Shown: positions 46,782 to 57,560, counted from the stretch's first letter. The stretch is 64,000 nt of DNA from Calycina herbarum (GCA_001414485.1 LLEY01000058.1:62001-126000), one strand, 5' to 3'. The notes: generated by a model not told the origin, from the sequence alone. Made by a program: numbers and translations.

Positions 46782-47337
46782 TAATTAGTAATATTACTAA
46801 TAATAAGCTTTATAAGCCTTATAAATACTACTTCGAAGAAAAGAGAGTTAAAAGAGAAGTAAGTAGCTCTCTATATATTAAGTTTCTATACTAATTAATA
46901 TATTAAGTTCTCTCTTTTAAGTTAGTAGAAAGTTAATAAGCTTAGCTATCTGGTTTTGTCTATATTAGCTTAGAAGTATCTATAAGTTCTAGCTACTTTA
47001 GCTTCTAGTAAAAGAGTCTTTAGTTAGAGAGCTAATATAGTTATAAAACAACGAAATAGGCTCTCTAAAGAGACTATAGAGGCTATAATTAGTCTAAAAA
47101 GCTAGGGTCTTTATCTAGAATAATAGACTAAAGAAGAAAGAAAGAAAGAAGAGAGAGAAGAAGGATAAAGATATAGACTTTGAGAATAACTATTTTATAC
47201 TTTAGTTATTTGTTTCTATTTATAGTATACTACGTAGAGTACTACTTAAGTAGTCATAAGTAACTACTCTACTCTACTCACACTACTCAGAGTACTACTT
47301 GAGTACCTGAGTATTCCTTGCTTACACTGCCTAAGAT

Positions 47338-47782
47338 TAAGTGTAATTGTGATAAGAAGAGAGAGAAGGGAAAAGGAGCAGTGTCTGTGGGGGTTTGTTA
47401 TATCTTACTACGAGGTGACCTAGAAGAGAAGCGTGAGTCTCTCATCATTCAATGCTCATCAGTTTGTCCATATTGTTTTTCATTCTCCGACTCATAAGAC
47501 CGACCTCCACTCTTGAAAACGCTGTTGAAATTTCATAACAAAGATATTTGATCTATATGGGTATTGTTACCTTACCCTCACTCACTCAACACCCCCATGT
47601 ACCTAGTCAAAATCCCGAAATTCCATAAACCGTTATCTGAGCAAACCCCTTACCTTACCTCCCAAAGTCCATAACACCATACATCAACGGAAAAGCAAAA
47701 AAAAGCAAACACCAAGCTATAGCGCCTTCCATCACTTATCCACCAAGCCCAGTCGACATAGACACCACCAACTCACAAACTC
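47338..47782. other. Intergenic
   Basis: Between the hAT-type element and the 3' end of the minus-strand caspase-fold gene. No features recognised. Confidence 0.35.
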
Positions 47783-50340
47783 TCACCCCCTCCCAACCCT
47801 CCTAACTTTCATACCTCCCTGCCCCTCAAACCCCCTCCCAAAAACCAAGCAAGTCCCCTCAACAAGCGGACTAACATTAAACCCAACCTCAACCCACGCC
47901 TTCCTGCCCCCAGCCTCAACCCCAACCTGCACAACCACAACCCCCCTCGGTGTCAGCACCCCACTCTCCCTATCAAAACTGCTTCTACTTCCCCTCCCAA
48001 TCTTCCTACTCTCAAACCCAAACTCCTTCACAAACTCCGGGGACGTCCAACAATGAATCATACTCGGATCATAAAAAGCCTGGATCGTAAGACGAAAATT
48101 TGTCGGAGATTTGATTAAAGATTTAAAAATTTCTCTAGGCGAAGGAGGGATTGGGAGGGGGTATGTGGAGCCTGGGGGAAACTGGACGCGTTCGGGGATG
48201 AGTTCGAAGGTGGTTTGTAATTTATGGTTTTGGTTCTGGGTAAAGGTTGTGAGGGTTGGCGTTTGGAGGTTACTTTCATCCGTGGTGAATTTCTGGATTC
48301 TTTCTTGGGGTGTGTAGGTTTGATTTATCGTCTCGAGATCAAGATTTGTATCTGCGTCTTCCGGGGGTGGTTTGGAGAGGTGAGATGAAAGCCAACTTGT
48401 TAGTTCCGCTGGGTCGTAGTAATCATCTGGATTATTGATTTTGGATTCAGATGTCTTGGTGCGACGGAGAGAGTGGGTGTGTTGTAGTTTCAGAGAATTT
48501 CTTGCTCGAGTTCGTCGTTTGTGTTCGACTTTGGGGATTGGTGGCATAGGAGTATTTGGGGCGGAAAATTGAAGACCAAGACCGATGGTGCTTTGTTCTG
48601 TGTTTATATCATCGTGTGTATATGTTGAAGAGGGCAGATATGATTCTGCTGGACTCGCTTTCTCTCCTCGAGGTGACGCTTTTCGAGGTGAGGGAATGGA
48701 TAAAGTTGGGGTTTGTTCTTGATCTGCCTCTAAGAATTCATCGGATTCGAAACCTGGAAAGGGATTGAAGAGATCGGAGGGAATAGAACTGAAAGAGGAA
48801 GAGCAAATTGATTCGCGATTTTCCAGTGGTGTTTGAGGGGGAGATACTTCGTAAAGGGAAGAATCGTACGCTGGTGGAGAGGTGGTTATGGTCGGTATAG
48901 GAGTATCGACGTTAGTGGGTTTGTCATTTGGCTGCTCGACAGAGAGAGGGGGTATGAGCAGATTTGAAGATCTTATTGGACCTAGTGGTATGACCGCCGG
49001 GCTTGTGGGAATATATGCTGATATCGATATTGGTACGGATATGATCAAAAGCGAAGTGTCGCTATTGAAGGCAGCTTCCACCTTCAACTTTTCGGCCTTT
49101 GCTGGAACAAGCTTGAACCATTCCTCAAATAAATCCTGGGGCAATTCGCCGTCTTGAAATGTATCTTCCAGCCGAACCGCAAAAGCAAGCCTAGGAACCT
49201 CGCCGTTGTCAAATTTTGCCTCTCGAGATGGAGAATTTCCTGATTGCACGGGCTTTCGGGGTATGGTAGAGATACGTGAACTCCGCATGCTCTCTCGCGA
49301 GCTCATATAGCTAAGACGACCGGTAACCCCCAAGGTATCATCAAGTGGCTGCAGAGTCTTCCGGGAAGGAATTGAAATCTGTATACTTCTTGGAGGATTC
49401 TCTTGTGTCAAAACATGATGTGTTGGACACGGAGCGCGTTTGTTTCCATCATCTGGCACACTATTTTGGATTCTTTTGTATATGTTACTGTACAGCTCTC
49501 CGATCGAAAATGAAGGTTTCCGCCTCGCCCGACTCATGGTTTCCAGTTCTGTTGCCATCGCATTTGTGAAAGAGCATGGACGCATCGTATGGGCCACTGA
49601 ATCATATGCCGAGACGAGTTCGGTCACACCATTTCCTTGAGTTCCTTCACTGATGATACTTCCAGATGTATGGCAGTCCAGGAATATCAACACGTCGTTT
49701 TGAGCTCGTTCTAGAAAGGGTTGTATCTCGCTCCAGAGTAAACTTGGAGTTTCCTCTTGCTCTCTATTTCGCCAACTTATTTTGGTTAGCAATGATATAT
49801 ACGGAAATTTGAAGAAGAATAAAGTAACAAGAGACTTTCTACCTGGGTAGCCGGAAAAGACAATACCAACCTTGTCCATACAACCGAGCGACTGGTCGTC
49901 ACTCGACTGTACCCAGCATAGTATACAATCTTCAAATGCGTATTATTTTCCCCTTGCCGCGCAAAACTCCGGACTTTCTGATTTACTTCAAAATGTGGAT
50001 TCTGCTTGGGTATCTCGAACCTCTCAACATCGAAATTGTACACATCATTGAACACACGAGATAGCCTGTCCACGTCCTCCAAAGCGGGCAAGTCTGGATG
50101 GTCATCCGCCCATAGAAATATTAAAACCGTAACCTTCAGGTATCGTGATGCTGTTTCACTCGGGAAGACTGCTTTCACAGCTTCTTGGATACCTTCTCCG
50201 AATTGTCGCAAACCAATTTGCTGATTTTCCAAATCAGTGCCGGTAGAGGCGGGGGGTGGGGTTGAGGTAGTACGGTTCCTCGACGGTTCGCGACTCTTCC
50301 CATTCGAAATCGATTGCGATATGGCCATCGGGCCAGACAT
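47783..50340 (-). CDS. Caspase-fold (peptidase C14-like) protein, dyad apparently lost
   Basis: Exons in minus order 50340-49871 and 49775-47783, separated by a 95-nt intron with GCTAACC branch site, give about 820 aa from MSGPMAISQ. Residues ~65-190 resemble fungal caspase-like proteins: VTVLIFLWADDHPDLPALED, VDRLSRVFNDVYNFDVERF, then LKIVYYAGYSR, where family members usually have YYxGHG, and after the splice SLLWSEIQPFLERAQNDVLI followed by FLDCHTSGS where DCC or DSCHSG is usual. The catalytic His is thus Tyr and the Cys position appears to be His. Residues ~210-700 are low-complexity Ser/Pro/Thr-rich; the last ~130 form an uncharacterised domain (LTIQAFYDPSMIHCWTSPEF). The start is uncertain: a possible upstream exon lies at 50390-50477. 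Confidence 0.7.
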
Positions 50341-50812
50341 GATTTTGGGGATCAATCATGAAGAGAGAAAAAGAGATCAACACACCTACCACGGAGAGGT
50401 CCGTTTCGTGGCTCATCCTTCAGCGCACCTTCAGCGAGCTGTTCCACGCGCATGCGTTCAGCCTTGCATATACCCATGTTGTAGTGGTGAGCAGAGTCAA
50501 CGAAAACCATAGAGATGGTATATAGGCTAAATTGTCTCCAATCAAATGCTGAAGAATAAAAGCCTGAGCCTACTATTTTGGTTTCTTTGCGGCTTCGGAT
50601 TCCTTCTGAGAGGCTCAGATTGCTCCGCCTATCATGTAAGAACTCTATTTGTAGAATGCTGCACGAAATCCATACGAGGAGATATGCCGATTCCCGCTTT
50701 TGGGGGGAATTATTCCATAAATAAAACAAGATCCCCCCCATTCCTCGTTAATGTAACGCTCAAGCTCAAACCGGAGAGATACCAACGATAGTTAGCGATC
50801 TCGCTTCTGTAC
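50341..50812. other. Intergenic between caspase-fold and GH16 genes
   Basis: Holds the promoter of the caspase-fold gene and the 3' flank of the GH16 gene, both on the minus strand. A possible upstream exon of the caspase-fold gene (MGICKAERMRVEQLAEGALK, 50390-50477) has a GTAGGT donor but no clear matching acceptor. Confidence 0.35.
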
Positions 50813-51913
50813 TCACATAGTCTTGCCTTTGGTGGTGCTATCAAAATCTCTCGCAAACTGATCCCAGCCACCGGCAGGTGTATCCCACATCCCCAGATCT
50901 CTCAACACGAAATCATATGTTCCATCAGCAGGTAGTTTGCCCTGGCAAACATTACCTCCCATAGCAACATTGATGATAATCCGATAATCGCTCAACCTCC
51001 TTGTACCTTCAGGAATGTTGGCTTTCATGATCGGTCTACCATCAATATACCAAACCATCTTCCCACCCGCTCCATTGTGATCTCCATTTTGCTGCCAAGC
51101 AAATCCCATCGTAACCTCCCTCTGCGCCATATTGTGAATCGGTGTTTCCCAAACTCGATGTTTGTTCCAGTCCTCCCCGTTGAAATGACCCCAGTGTAGA
51201 CATGAATGGTTCACGCAATCCCCATTCCAACTCTCGAAAATATCCACCTCTCCATCGTTCGGCCATGTGAATGGTTGTGCTGGAAGGAGCCAAAAGGCAG
51301 GCCAAATTCCGGCAGCACAAGGAGCTCGCACCGTCGCAGATAGAAATCCACATGTGCGAGCTAACCTCTGCTCGGAAATCAGGCGCGCAGAAGTGTATTT
51401 ATCGTTTGGGGCTGACGTATTGACGATTCCACGCACGATCAACTGGGAGGGTCCGAAGAAGGCATTTTGGGGAGAGTTGGTGTAGTTTTGGGATTCGTTG
51501 TTACCCCATCCATGGGCTCCGGTTTCGTGCATGAAGTATGTTGAGATAGGGAGAGATGGGTCGAAATGTGGTTGCCAGTAGGGCTGCATTTGAGATTGAG
51601 GTCTGGTTGAGGAGGGAATCGGAGGTTGCGGGGATTGTGGTTTGCTCCAGGATGGGACTGGAGGAGGAGCTCCATGATATGATTGTTGCTGCTGAGGAGG
51701 AGGAGGGTTGTAGTATTGCTGCTGCTGTTGTTGAGGAGGATAGTAGGGCTGTTGAGCACCTGGGTACTGCTGCTGCTGCGGGGGTTGATTGTTGTAATAC
51801 TGCTGGTTCTGTTGTTGTTGCTGCGGTTGTTGGACAGTACGGCCATCTGTAAACTCCTTTAACTTGGCCTTGCCTTTGTTAAGGGCGCCTTCAAGATTAT
51901 GGAGGAATGACAT
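50813..51913 (-). CDS. GH16-family glucanase-like protein
   Basis: A single exon of 366 aa. Residues 1-115 are Gln/Pro/Tyr-rich (runs of five or six Gln). Residues ~120-355 are a GH16 beta-jelly-roll: SQLIVRGIVNTSAPNDKYTS, CAAGIWPAFWLLP, then the catalytic GEVDIFESWNG with the ExDxxE arrangement (Glu nucleophile and acid/base two turns apart), GFAWQQNG, MVWYIDGRPIMKA and IIINVAMGGNVCQG. Members hydrolyse or transglycosylate beta-1,3/1,4-glucans. No signal peptide is visible (start MSFLHNLEGALNKGKAKLK), which is odd for a wall-active enzyme. A GTGAGT overlapping the stop could be a donor to a further exon. Confidence 0.9.
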   Translation of the reverse strand: MSFLHNLEGALNKGKAKLKEFTDGRTVQQPQQQQQNQQYYNNQPPQQQQYPGAQQPYYPPQQQQQQYYNPPPPQQQQSYHGAPPPVPSWSKPQSPQPPIPSSTRPQSQMQPYWQPHFDPSLPISTYFMHETGAHGWGNNESQNYTNSPQNAFFGPSQLIVRGIVNTSAPNDKYTSARLISEQRLARTCGFLSATVRAPCAAGIWPAFWLLPAQPFTWPNDGEVDIFESWNGDCVNHSCLHWGHFNGEDWNKHRVWETPIHNMAQREVTMGFAWQQNGDHNGAGGKMVWYIDGRPIMKANIPEGTRRLSDYRIIINVAMGGNVCQGKLPADGTYDFVLRDLGMWDTPAGGWDQFARDFDSTTKGKTM

Positions 51914-52683
51914 GGCTCAATTGGTAATGAGTCTGGAAAGTTGTGGTGTCGTTGAACTTTTGTCTCAGACGATGATGACGCACTTGCGGGTACGAGGGTA
52001 CGAGTACACAGCCGGTGTTCCAACTTTATAGGGCAATTCAAGTAAATCACCCTAAGCGCTTTGAGACTATTAACCCAGATAGTTGAAAAAATCAGCTTCA
52101 ATAGTCCCAAACGATCTAGGTTAGCATTTTGGATTCTCCCAGAAAGTTGGTTATTTATTTACAATCGCCTTTGTCCACCGTGGGCCGGAATAATGTTCTT
52201 TCGGTTCCGAAAGTTCCCCGCTCTTGAAGCATTCCCGAGATCTTACAACACCATCTCCAACACAACACAAAACCGTATCCACATACTTCCGGCTACAGAA
52301 GTTTTAGATTCTCAAGAACACAATGGAGATTTTGCCCTCCAAACCTATCTGTCGTCAAGTCTGTTGATCTTAACCCCTTCTTTTGGACCACCCTTTTCCC
52401 CAACCAGAGTACTTCATGTTGCTGGGAAAATGCCTCTGTTCTCTGGGGAAATCTAGTAGAAATCCAAGAAACAGAGACATATGACTATCATATCTTTGCT
52501 TTGCAAAGAAAACAATGGCCACAAGGGGATTTCACTTTCAATATTTTGCGCAGTAGATGGTTTATTGATTTTATTGATTCTTCGCACTCTCACTCTCCCC
52601 CTCTACGCATCTATCCTCTCCGTCCTCTATACGTTTGATACTGTGCTAACCGCATACTCTATAGACTGCATTGATCTTCTAAA
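51914..52683. other. Intergenic
   Basis: Promoter of the GH16 gene and 3' flank of the RiPP precursor gene. Short plus-strand frames have no recognisable similarity. Confidence 0.35.
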
Positions 52684-53358
52684 TCAAATGTAACTAGCCT
52701 TCCAGGCCAAGTCAACGTTCTCAGCATCCTCGGCAGGGGCAGCCTCACGCTTGATGTACGAAGCCTTCCAGGCGTTGTCAATATCCTCGCTACGTTTGAT
52801 ATAACTGGCTTTCCAGGCATTGTCAATGTCCTCGTTGCGCTTGATATCTACAAAATCTCGAAGTTAGTATAGATTTCTAGGGACCTGAGTGGGAACTCAC
52901 AGCTGGCCTTCCATGCGTTGTCAATATCCTCGCTACGCTTAATATATGATGCCTTCCATGCCAAATCGATATCCTCGCTACGCTTAATATCTACAAAATA
53001 CCGCAATCAGTATACTTTTCTAGAAATAGAATGAGAGGGGACTAACAGCTGGCCTTCCAAGCGTTGTCGATATCCTCGCTACGCTTGATATATGAGGCTT
53101 TCCATGCCAAATCGACACTCTCAGCATCCTCGGCCGGGGCACGAGCTTCAATTTCTGTTTGCGTCTGTCAGTCTGTACTTCTTTTGACAATTGCCAGATT
53201 GCAAGATGGATTTCTTACCAGCTGCAGCTGGGAATGCTGGCCCGGCTAACTAAATGTTAGAAACATGCTTACCAAGGCGAATTTTCGAGCTTACCTGTTG
53301 GGAAGGCAAGAACTGCCATCACCTGGGCGACCGTAAGAAGAAGAATGCTGGCTCTCAT
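52684..53358 (-). CDS. Secreted RiPP precursor with seven WKASYI cores (dikaritin-like)
   Basis: Five exons in minus order: 53358-53295, 53245-53219, 53154-53047, 52990-52901, 52847-52684, joining in frame to 150 aa. Residues 1-18 form a signal peptide (MRASILLLTVAQVMAVLA). After a short Ala/Pro spacer come seven repeats with consensus SEDIDNAWKASYIKR; the first and last have longer acidic leaders (AEDAESVDLA, AEDAENVDLA) and the last core ends at the stop codon. Each internal copy ends in Lys-Arg, the Kex2 site. This is the build of fungal dikaritin precursors (UstA type): secretory entry, multiple identical cores, KR cleavage, then oxidative cyclisation by UstYa proteins, two of which are encoded nearby. 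Core WKASYI holds the Tyr and Ile typical of Tyr-aliphatic ether links. A mating-pheromone precursor is the main alternative, but the core does not look like a fungal alpha-pheromone. Confidence 0.88.
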
Positions 53359-54516
53359 CTTGAATTTGGATTGGGATTGTTGGAAGTGGGTTTGGAAAGT
53401 CGGAGAAGAAGTGAATGGAATGCTGATGATATTTCCAGGTTGCGCCAGACGCTGGTTTATATACAACAATTTCTCGTGGACGAAACTTCAGGGTAGAGAT
53501 TTCATGGTTTCTACCTTCGACTGTCAGTCCTGTGAAGCCTAGAGCGGTCAGCACGATCATCGTCTTCCACATTGTTTTTTCTCTACCTCGTTTGAATGCG
53601 CCATGCAATCACCTCAAGGCACAAGGTGTCGTTCAGGGGATGTGTGAGAATGGAACATGGGGTCCCACAACACATTTGCTTGGCTCGTATTTCAATGATC
53701 TGGGTCATTTTAGACAAACTTGTACTTTTTCAGTTAGTTTGTACAGCATTTTGATGCGTTTATTTCCTTTATTGCGTGCTATGTTTTTGATGCTTGCATC
53801 TACTGTCTTCCTATTCGTCAAACACCGAGCTGGTGCCAAGCAGTAATGCTCACTGTGTCACTTAGCCAAAAACGGAAAGCTACGAGAAGTCCCAGAACTC
53901 CGATGGATTGTGGAGAATTCAAAGGCACCTTCCAAAAGCCGGAGAGTCCGAGAATTGTAGCTATCAGTTTCATCCTACACATTACTTTGCTTGGGATGAA
54001 GTTAGCTTGTTCTTTAGCTCACGGCGAGGTTATTTTTGTGGGACACGTCGCTTATGACCACTTTGAGCTTCGTAGTAAAGTCTCTGCTGGGGTGGGCGTA
54101 ATTTTTACGTAGCTCTGTAAATTGGTTCATGCTTAAACTATACTTTCAATTTTAATGCCGCTCTAGTGTTTTGCTTTGGTCACGAGGATTTTTGAATGAA
54201 GTTTAGAAAGAAAGTTTTGATTTCGTTTTGAAATAATAAGATACCCTGCAATTACTCTCCGGTACCCTTTTATCTTATTGTGTGACTATTCTCGTACAAT
54301 GCTAAACATTATTCTAGAAGATTTCGGAGAATAAAGAAACCAACTTTCTAATTCTTCTAAACCTCTTCGGACAATAAGTATGATTGTTCTAGACTGTTTT
54401 AAACAATTTAAAATACATTAGGTCGTGGAGAGTAATGCCCACTTCTCTTACAAGTTTATGAAGAAGAGTCAAACTGATGTTAAAAAACAAGCCTATCAAA
54501 GTCCCCCAATACATCC
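53359..54516. other. Promoter region of the precursor gene
   Basis: No supportable gene. It separates the precursor from the UstYa-type gene, both on the minus strand, so it contains the precursor promoter and the 3' flank of the oxidase gene. 54120-54420 is AT-rich. Confidence 0.4.
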
Positions 54517-55242
54517 TCAACAATTCCCAAATCCCACATTCCCAGAGGTTGTGATCTTGTCATCATTTTTGCCCCTCGCCAACTTTACCAAATACATCAA
54601 ACAATGTTTCGAATGAGCATATTTGCGAACCAACATATCTCCCCTTCCATCTCCCCGTTCCATCGCACGATGTACGCGTAGCATCATAAACGCACAATGC
54701 GTAATGTGCTCCCGCTGGGTCGTCCAATACGTTCCATTTTTCCCAATGTGAGCCATTTCATGAGGTGTCTTGATTTCCTTTGTTCCTTCTTTGTCTAGCC
54801 AGTATTTCCATTTTGTGTCATTCCCTTGGAAACCGACGAATTCATCGGTGCCGTCGCGTGGGCATCCTGGGGGGAGCCAGGCTACACTCAGAGGGTCGAA
54901 TTCGCAGCCCAAGGCTTTTGCTTCCTCGAGTGAGTTTCCACAGTTTGGTCTTTCCGAATCTGGAATTGAGCTGGGTGTTATCGGTACTGGTGATGGTATT
55001 AAATTGGTGTTGGCTACTGGGTGTGGTGGCGAATAAGATGATTCAATTCGTGTTGAAAAATATCCATGCGGAGACAAAGTTGTCATGACTGCAATTGTGA
55101 AGGAACTCGAGAGTACGGCTGCTGCAATGGCGGTTGCTAGGAGGGCTTTCCATGGTCGTTTGATCTCTTTATCTACTAAGCCTGTTCGTGATGAAGATCT
55201 TGACTCTTCCTCGACTTTGGCGTAATTGTGTTTTGGTGCCAT
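54517..55242 (-). CDS. UstYa-type (DUF3328) oxidase, divergent form
   Basis: One exon, 241 aa from MAPKHNYAKVEEE; an upstream in-frame ATG at 55359 would add 39 residues that look like leader sequence. A single membrane segment lies at residues ~31-54 (WKALLATAIAAAVLSSSFTI). The lumenal domain has a Cys-containing region (CGNSLEEAKALGCEFDPLS, WLPPGCPRD) and two copies of the H-x-x-H-C signature: HITHC at ~179-183 and HSKHC at ~210-214, the spacing of paired metal-binding motifs in UstYa proteins. UstYa enzymes oxidatively cyclise RiPP cores in fungi. The CGxS...EAxxLGCxFD region is the variant form found in many fungal DUF3328-like proteins. Its location next to the precursor on the same strand supports a tailoring role. 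Confidence 0.82.
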   Translation of the reverse strand: MAPKHNYAKVEEESRSSSRTGLVDKEIKRPWKALLATAIAAAVLSSSFTIAVMTTLSPHGYFSTRIESSYSPPHPVANTNLIPSPVPITPSSIPDSERPNCGNSLEEAKALGCEFDPLSVAWLPPGCPRDGTDEFVGFQGNDTKWKYWLDKEGTKEIKTPHEMAHIGKNGTYWTTQREHITHCAFMMLRVHRAMERGDGRGDMLVRKYAHSKHCLMYLVKLARGKNDDKITTSGNVGFGNC

Positions 55243-56794
55243 TTCTATGATCGTCAATATTTTTCTGGTTGAAATATGTGCAGGGCTCGTACTGAGAGTT
55301 TTGAAGTGGGGATTAAAGTGAAACTTGAACTTGCTCAATAACTGAACAGGAGTTTGCAATGTCGTGAAAGTTTACAATGAATGTTTGGTTACCTTTCCTG
55401 GAGGCCCTCTAGAGCTGATTGTGAGAATAAGCGGGTCTCTGGTAGCTGGTCACTATTTACAGTCCGTTTACGATTTGTAACTAGTTTTACGAACTGTTCG
55501 ATTAGGGATTGTCTTTTCCATGGCATCCTTGTTGACTTCATGGCGCTTTTCCAAGAAGAAAGGGCACGGTGGAATCCTCGTGCTTATTCCTTCGTCCGTT
55601 TCCTAGTTCGTGCGAACGGTTCATGCACGGTTCATGCGAAGCTTTCCGGTGGCCATTCCCAGAGGGCCAAGACCCCAGGTTCTTACTTTCCGGTGGTTGC
55701 GGCGGCGCAAAACTACGCCGCAACCCTTAGTTCAGCGGCACATTTGATGGTTTAGCGCTTACATTTCATGCTCTGTTGTTCTTTGGATTGTGATCGAGTG
55801 GCTAGAATTGTTTGCATTCTTTTTACGGACGTTCCGAAATTTCTACGGCGTCGCTGAAATTTGGAAGTCGTCCTAGGAAATTCATCAGGCAGCCACTTAT
55901 GATCTTGGATGAATCATTATGAGGCCAAGTGATTGAAAGGATTGTAAGCGCGAAGATTTGCTTTGATACAGCTTGTATCTCACCGCTGTGTGGTCGTCAT
56001 CTTCTCATGCAGTGTCATTGCAAGGTTACTTTTCGAGTGGCAAAGCTTATTATTCGATTTAGATCTCATTTTGTTCATACAGCTTAGGAATTTGCTTGTT
56101 AGAATCAATAAATTTCAGTGGAAAAGCAATGTAATGTAGTGTCATTGCTAGCAAGCCTTTCCACAAGTTTGCCGGTGATGAATCTCCCGCAATCGAGGAG
56201 ATGGAGGCTGAGATACGAGATCCATTTAAGCTTGTTTTGACTGCGCGTCTACCCATTTCACGTATTACAGGGTCCCCGCGTTTCCACGTTCGGTTCCTGT
56301 TTTGCTCCAAGGCGCTGGAACCAAAATTATATGCAATGTCTTGATTGGATGGGATAATTGGTTTTACTTCTAAGCGCAAGAGCACAATGACAACGAAGTT
56401 TGGAATGCACATTATATGCTTGTCTCCCAAGGTACTTGGCGTACCCTGTGTAGTTAACAGACTAGTTCTTTACAAGTAATCAGCTCGTAACGCACCTACC
56501 ACGTTTTCCGGAGATTTTCAAATTCCCCAGATCCTCCGTCCACACTCCACCCTGGATCCCGCACTAGATTCAGTTGAGGTTATCTTTGTACCCCATCTAC
56601 CGGCCGTGGATCTCACCCATTCGTAGATGGCTAACTCGATGTGGCACCCATGGGGTCAGATTCAGCCTCATGCATACTCGTAGCTCGTATAACATGTAAC
56701 CTTTGTGATCCTTCGCCTCGTTGTTTAGCTGCAGCAGTACATTTAGTGGATCACGACAGTTCATAAGCTCGCTTCTTATCTAATTTCTTACTCC
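55243..56794. other. Intergenic between the two UstYa-type genes
   Basis: No supportable gene. Contains the UstYa-type promoter (55243-55400) and mixed sequence with short frames on both strands without similarity. A gene for a further tailoring enzyme (tyrosinase, methyltransferase or transporter) is not present here. Confidence 0.4.
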
Positions 56795-57011
56795 CCCTCC
56801 CCCACCTAATTACATTGTAATGACCCACTTTGCAGATCTGGGGGTGCCTGTGTAAAGTCCTGGTAATGTCAGGGTGTTTGGCCATCTTTATCATTCTATT
56901 TTTTAATTTCAAATTTCAACTCTTCTTAATGGCTCGGCGCTTTGACATTACACAAGACCCACAAAGTGGGTCATTACAATGTAATTAGGGGGGGGGGGGG
57001 GGGGGGGGGGG
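56795..57011. mobile_element. Small MITE-like inverted repeat with a 24-base G run
   Basis: A perfect 28-bp inverted repeat starts at 56806 (CCTAATTACATTGTAATGAC...) and its complement ends at 56989. The right end runs into 24 consecutive G (56988-57011), while the left outer side is C-rich (CTCCCCCTCCCCCAC). The interior has no ORF. The target duplication could not be defined because of the homopolymer. Confidence 0.65.
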
Positions 57012-57560
57012 AGAGTACCAAGACTCTCTCAATCCCACCGGGAGGAAGCTTGGTATTTTCGTGGTGCCACCTTTCGGTCTACTAATACGCTGGGTTATTA
57101 CCGTGCTCTCGCTTAATTTTGTATCCCTTCACTTTCAGTTAACGACTTCACCGCTTGCTCGTATGCTTATGGTGGAGGTTGGGAGGGCGTCGTTCTTGGG
57201 GGAATGAGGTTTAGTTCACCTTCCTCTTGAGATCGACGTTTGGTGGCGCCGAATTTTACCCAGAGGTTGGTTTTTGAAGATGTGAAGGATTATATTTCGC
57301 CGTCACCGAGAAGTTTTGGTTTCTTGTTTCTCCGGGGTATGCGTTTTTGAATGCCCTCTTGGAGATAATGCTTGGATTGAGAATTGGCATCATGCGAGGA
57401 AGCTTAGTTTCAATATTTCGAAGTGGAGTTGTCAGACGGACTCGAATTAGAGTATTTTTTAGTACTCTTTCCTCTTTCCCAACTTTTTCTTCATTCTTGA
57501 ATCACTTTCTTCATTTTTCTCCTCATTCCCTCACTTCAGCACGTAAATCAATCATTCAAA
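57012..57560. promoter_or_regulatory. Promoter region of the second UstYa-type gene
   Basis: Between the MITE-like repeat and the start codon. The last 90 bases are pyrimidine-rich and end in CATTCAAAATGAG, a good fungal leader. No coding sequence recognised. Confidence 0.45.

Larger units (their letters stand above)
44628..47329. mobile_element. hAT-type element containing a nested pogo element
   Basis: Ends CAGTGTAAG and its complement; flanks TCTAAGAT (44620-44627) and CCTAAGAT (47330-47337), an 8-bp duplication with one C/T difference. The subterminal blocks (GTAGAGTAGAGTAGAGTAG, CTACTCTACTCTACTCA, CGGGCC-rich patch) match those of the MITE at 5251-5695, so both belong to one family. Subtracting the nested insertion leaves about 825 bp with no ORF. 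The inner element (44905-46781) must be younger. Confidence 0.85.

Noticed and set aside
52684..53160. Regular repeats of about 45 bp, could be taken for a minisatellite
   Set aside because: They keep an open frame across introns, have KR-delimited units and synonymous variation, so they are coding repeats of a precursor.
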